From positions 1 to 6,781 of the forward strand of contig JBAUHN010000491.1 of assembly GCA_049680295.1 (NCBI GenBank): DNA of 6,781 nt, given 5' to 3'. Source of the stretch: JBAUHN01 sp049680295. GTDB taxonomy: Bacteria; Pseudomonadota; Alphaproteobacteria; Rhodobacterales; Rhodobacteraceae. Below the pieces are notes generated by a model. The model did not search any database and was not told the DNA's origin. It was given only the letters and a program-made list of their open reading frames with translations. This document shows, in pieces, positions 5,187 to 6,781 of this stretch (position 1 is its first letter; each line of letters begins with the position of its first letter). Made by a program: the position numbers and the translations under genes.

Positions 5187-5801
5187 ATGGATATTCGAAA
5201 AGACTACAGAGGAAGAACCGTTTTGGTTGCCGCGGCCTGTCAGGACCCTGGCCCTGATCTGGTTTACGCGCTTGCCGAAGCCGGTGCGCGCGTTGTCGCA
5301 ATGGACCCTTCCGAGGAAGGCTTGGCCGCACTGGCCGAGGATTTTCCAGATCGGATTGAGCCGCTGATCATGCCGCTCGACAGTACCGAAATTCTGAACC
5401 TTCTGGGTAAAAGCTGGGGCGATGAGCCTGTGCATCTGTTGGTCAACCTGCTGCCGCTGATCACGCCCTCGCAACCGGGGCGCGACACCCGCCGCACCCT
5501 GGCATTGTTCCGCAGTCTTGCGCGCGGATTGGTAAAGGGGCGCGGATCGGTCGTCACAATGCTGCGCCGCACGGATGAGCCCTTTGCGTTGAAAGAACAC
5601 GCCAGCCTTGGCGCGACTTTGGCGGTGCAATACGCGCTGTCGGACGTGTTTGGCCCGCGCAATGTGCGGATCAATTCGCTGGCGATGCAGTCTGACACCG
5701 ACCCGGAAGCGGCGATTGCACCGGCGATGTTTTTGGGCAGCCGTCTGTCTCAGGGCATCAGCGGCGCTGTGATTGATATCAATACGCCCCCAGGGTCCTG
5801 A
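5187..5801 (+). CDS. SDR-fold protein with degenerate catalytic motifs
   Basis: A 204-residue protein with the outline of a short-chain dehydrogenase/reductase. TVLVAAACQDPGPDLVYALAEAGARVVAMD matches the first Rossmann strand and helix, LLVNLLPLI the strand normally ending in NAG, GRGSVVTML the Ser-bearing strand, FGPRNVRINSLAMQ the substrate-binding stretch after the active helix, and FLGSRLSQGISGAVIDINTP the C-terminal strand. The usual TGxxxGxG is replaced by AACQDPGPD, NAG by NLL, and YxxxK by His138...Gly142 (EHASLGATL), so it probably does not catalyse ordinary NAD(P)-dependent oxidoreduction. It is also shorter than the typical 240-260 residues. The frame is intact, so it looks like a maintained non-catalytic relative rather than a decaying pseudogene. 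The ATG at 5187 has only GAG four bases upstream; an in-frame TTG at 5175 with GAGG ten bases before it is a real alternative (208 residues). It lies 67 bases after the dgt-like gene and 76 before argS. Confidence 0.8.
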   Translation: MDIRKDYRGRTVLVAAACQDPGPDLVYALAEAGARVVAMDPSEEGLAALAEDFPDRIEPLIMPLDSTEILNLLGKSWGDEPVHLLVNLLPLITPSQPGRDTRRTLALFRSLARGLVKGRGSVVTMLRRTDEPFALKEHASLGATLAVQYALSDVFGPRNVRINSLAMQSDTDPEAAIAPAMFLGSRLSQGISGAVIDINTPPGS

Positions 5802-5864
5802 CAGTCCTAAGACTATGACCGTCGATTGACTGCGCGGCGCACCATGATACACCCCGCGCTAGAC

Positions 5865-5869
5865 AAGGA
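5865..5869 (+). promoter_or_regulatory. Ribosome binding site that decides the argS start
   Basis: AAGGA lies 8 bases before the ATG at 5878. An in-frame ATG at 5869 overlaps this site, leaving no room for a ribosome site of its own, so 5878 is the better start. Confidence 0.6.
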
Positions 5870-5877
5870 TGGCCCTG

Positions 5878-6781
5878 ATGAATTTATTTGCTGAAATCCG
5901 CACGCTGGTGACACAAATCCTGGAAGATATGACTGCGCAGGGCATGCTGCCCGCCGGTCTGTCCTTTGACAATGTCACGGTTGAGCCGCCGCGTGATGCA
6001 GCCCATGGCGATATGGCAACCAATGCCGCGATGGTGCTGGCCAAACCAGCCGGGAAAAATCCGCGCGAAATCGCGCAGGATCTGGCTGCACGTTTGGCCG
6101 AGGATGAGCGCATCACCAGCGCCGAAGTTGCCGGACCCGGTTTTTTGAACCTGACACTGGCACCCGGCCAGTGGCAAACTGTTGTCGCCGCCGCCCTTCA
6201 GGCTGGCCCCGATTTCGGACGCGGCACGCTGGGGCAGGGCACAAAGGTCAACGTTGAATATGTCTCGGCTAATCCCACCGGCCCGCTGCACGTTGGTCAC
6301 ACACGCGGTGCTGTTTTTGGTGATGCTTTGGCCAGCCTGCTGGATTTTGCAGGCTTTGATGTGACGCGCGAATATTACATCAACGATGGCGGCGCTCAGG
6401 TCGATGTTCTGGCCCGGTCGGTGTACCTGCGTTATCTTGAGGCACACGGGCAAGAGGTTGCCTTTCCGGACGGGACATATCCCGGCGACTATCTGATTGC
6501 GGTCGGCGAGGCGCTAAAAGCCAAGGTTGGCGACGCCTTTGTGGGCAAAGGCGAACAGTTCTGGCTGGAAAAGGTGCGCGATTTCGCCACCGAGGCGATG
6601 ATGGATCTGATCCGGGCTGACCTTAAGGCGCTGGGCGTCGAAATGGATGTGTTCTATAGCGAAAAGTCATTGTACGGCACCGGTCGGATTGAGGCTGCGA
6701 TTGACGACTTGCGCGCAAAGGGCCTGATCTACGAGGGCGTTCTGGAGCCACCAAAAGGCAAAAAACCCGAATATTGGGAAC
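5878..6781 (+). CDS. argS: Arginyl-tRNA synthetase, 3' end cut by the window edge
   Basis: Class I aminoacyl-tRNA synthetase that attaches arginine to tRNA-Arg in the cytoplasm. The frame is open from the ATG at 5878 to the last base (301 full codons of a usual 550-590). Seen: the N-terminal additional domain that contacts the tRNA D-loop (residues about 1-115, with VEPPRDAAHGDMATNAAMVLAK and AEVAGPGFLNL), then VNVEYVSANPTGPLHVGHTRGAVFGD at about 124-149, carrying the class I HIGH motif as HVGH (138-141). After it come FDVTREYYINDGGAQVDVLARSV and SEKSLYGTGRIEAAIDDL, both characteristic of ArgRS. The KMSKR-equivalent and anticodon-binding domain lie beyond the window. MNLFAEIRTLV is a typical alphaproteobacterial start. 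It follows the SDR-like gene by 76 bases, so it could be read from the dgt transcript or from its own promoter; neither can be decided here. Confidence 0.97.
   Translation, partial: MNLFAEIRTLVTQILEDMTAQGMLPAGLSFDNVTVEPPRDAAHGDMATNAAMVLAKPAGKNPREIAQDLAARLAEDERITSAEVAGPGFLNLTLAPGQWQTVVAAALQAGPDFGRGTLGQGTKVNVEYVSANPTGPLHVGHTRGAVFGDALASLLDFAGFDVTREYYINDGGAQVDVLARSVYLRYLEAHGQEVAFPDGTYPGDYLIAVGEALKAKVGDAFVGKGEQFWLEKVRDFATEAMMDLIRADLKALGVEMDVFYSEKSLYGTGRIEAAIDDLRAKGLIYEGVLEPPKGKKPEYWE

Noticed and set aside
5148..5852. 234-residue minus-strand open frame opposite the SDR-like gene
   Set aside because: Its sequence is rich in Arg, Gln and His with no recognisable pattern, whereas the plus strand shows SDR-fold strands and the FGPRNVRINS signature.

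Overview
The window looks like a chromosomal stretch from an alphaproteobacterium, most likely a Rhodobacteraceae (Roseobacter-type) bacterium. The basis is fairly high GC with alphaproteobacterial codon choice, plus recognisable housekeeping proteins of that family type: ErpA, a Dgt-like triphosphohydrolase and ArgS. The genus assignment is inference; there is no rRNA or tRNA here.

Layout, left to right. (1) The 3' part of an HNH endonuclease gene, cut by the left edge. (2) Convergent to it, a small ABM-domain (antibiotic biosynthesis monooxygenase-like) gene on the minus strand, in a visibly more AT-rich patch. (3) An exodeoxyribonuclease III gene (xth) on the minus strand. (4) A 359-base gene-free stretch with two exact DnaA-box sequences in the same orientation, 76 bases apart, and three GANTC (CcrM-type) sites. 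(5) A plus-strand pair of genes I cannot assign to a characterised function: a 112-residue protein built from five units ending in FTSGS(AP), and 45 bases later a 353-residue protein. (6) Convergent to that pair, an A-type Fe-S carrier gene (erpA) on the minus strand. (7) Divergent from erpA, a plus-strand run of a Dgt-like dNTP triphosphohydrolase, an SDR-fold protein that has lost the usual catalytic motifs, and the first 301 codons of argS, cut by the right edge.

Most of the window is housekeeping: DNA repair (xth), Fe-S insertion (erpA), dNTP pool control (dgt) and tRNA charging (argS). The candidate for something undescribed is the pair at 2111-3556. The small protein has no Lys or Arg and carries a near-invariant motif five times. 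The motif copies are written with different synonymous codons, so the amino-acid motif appears to be selected. Its layout resembles a multi-core peptide precursor or a multivalent binding scaffold, with the 353-residue neighbour as possible processing enzyme or partner. That function is inference only.
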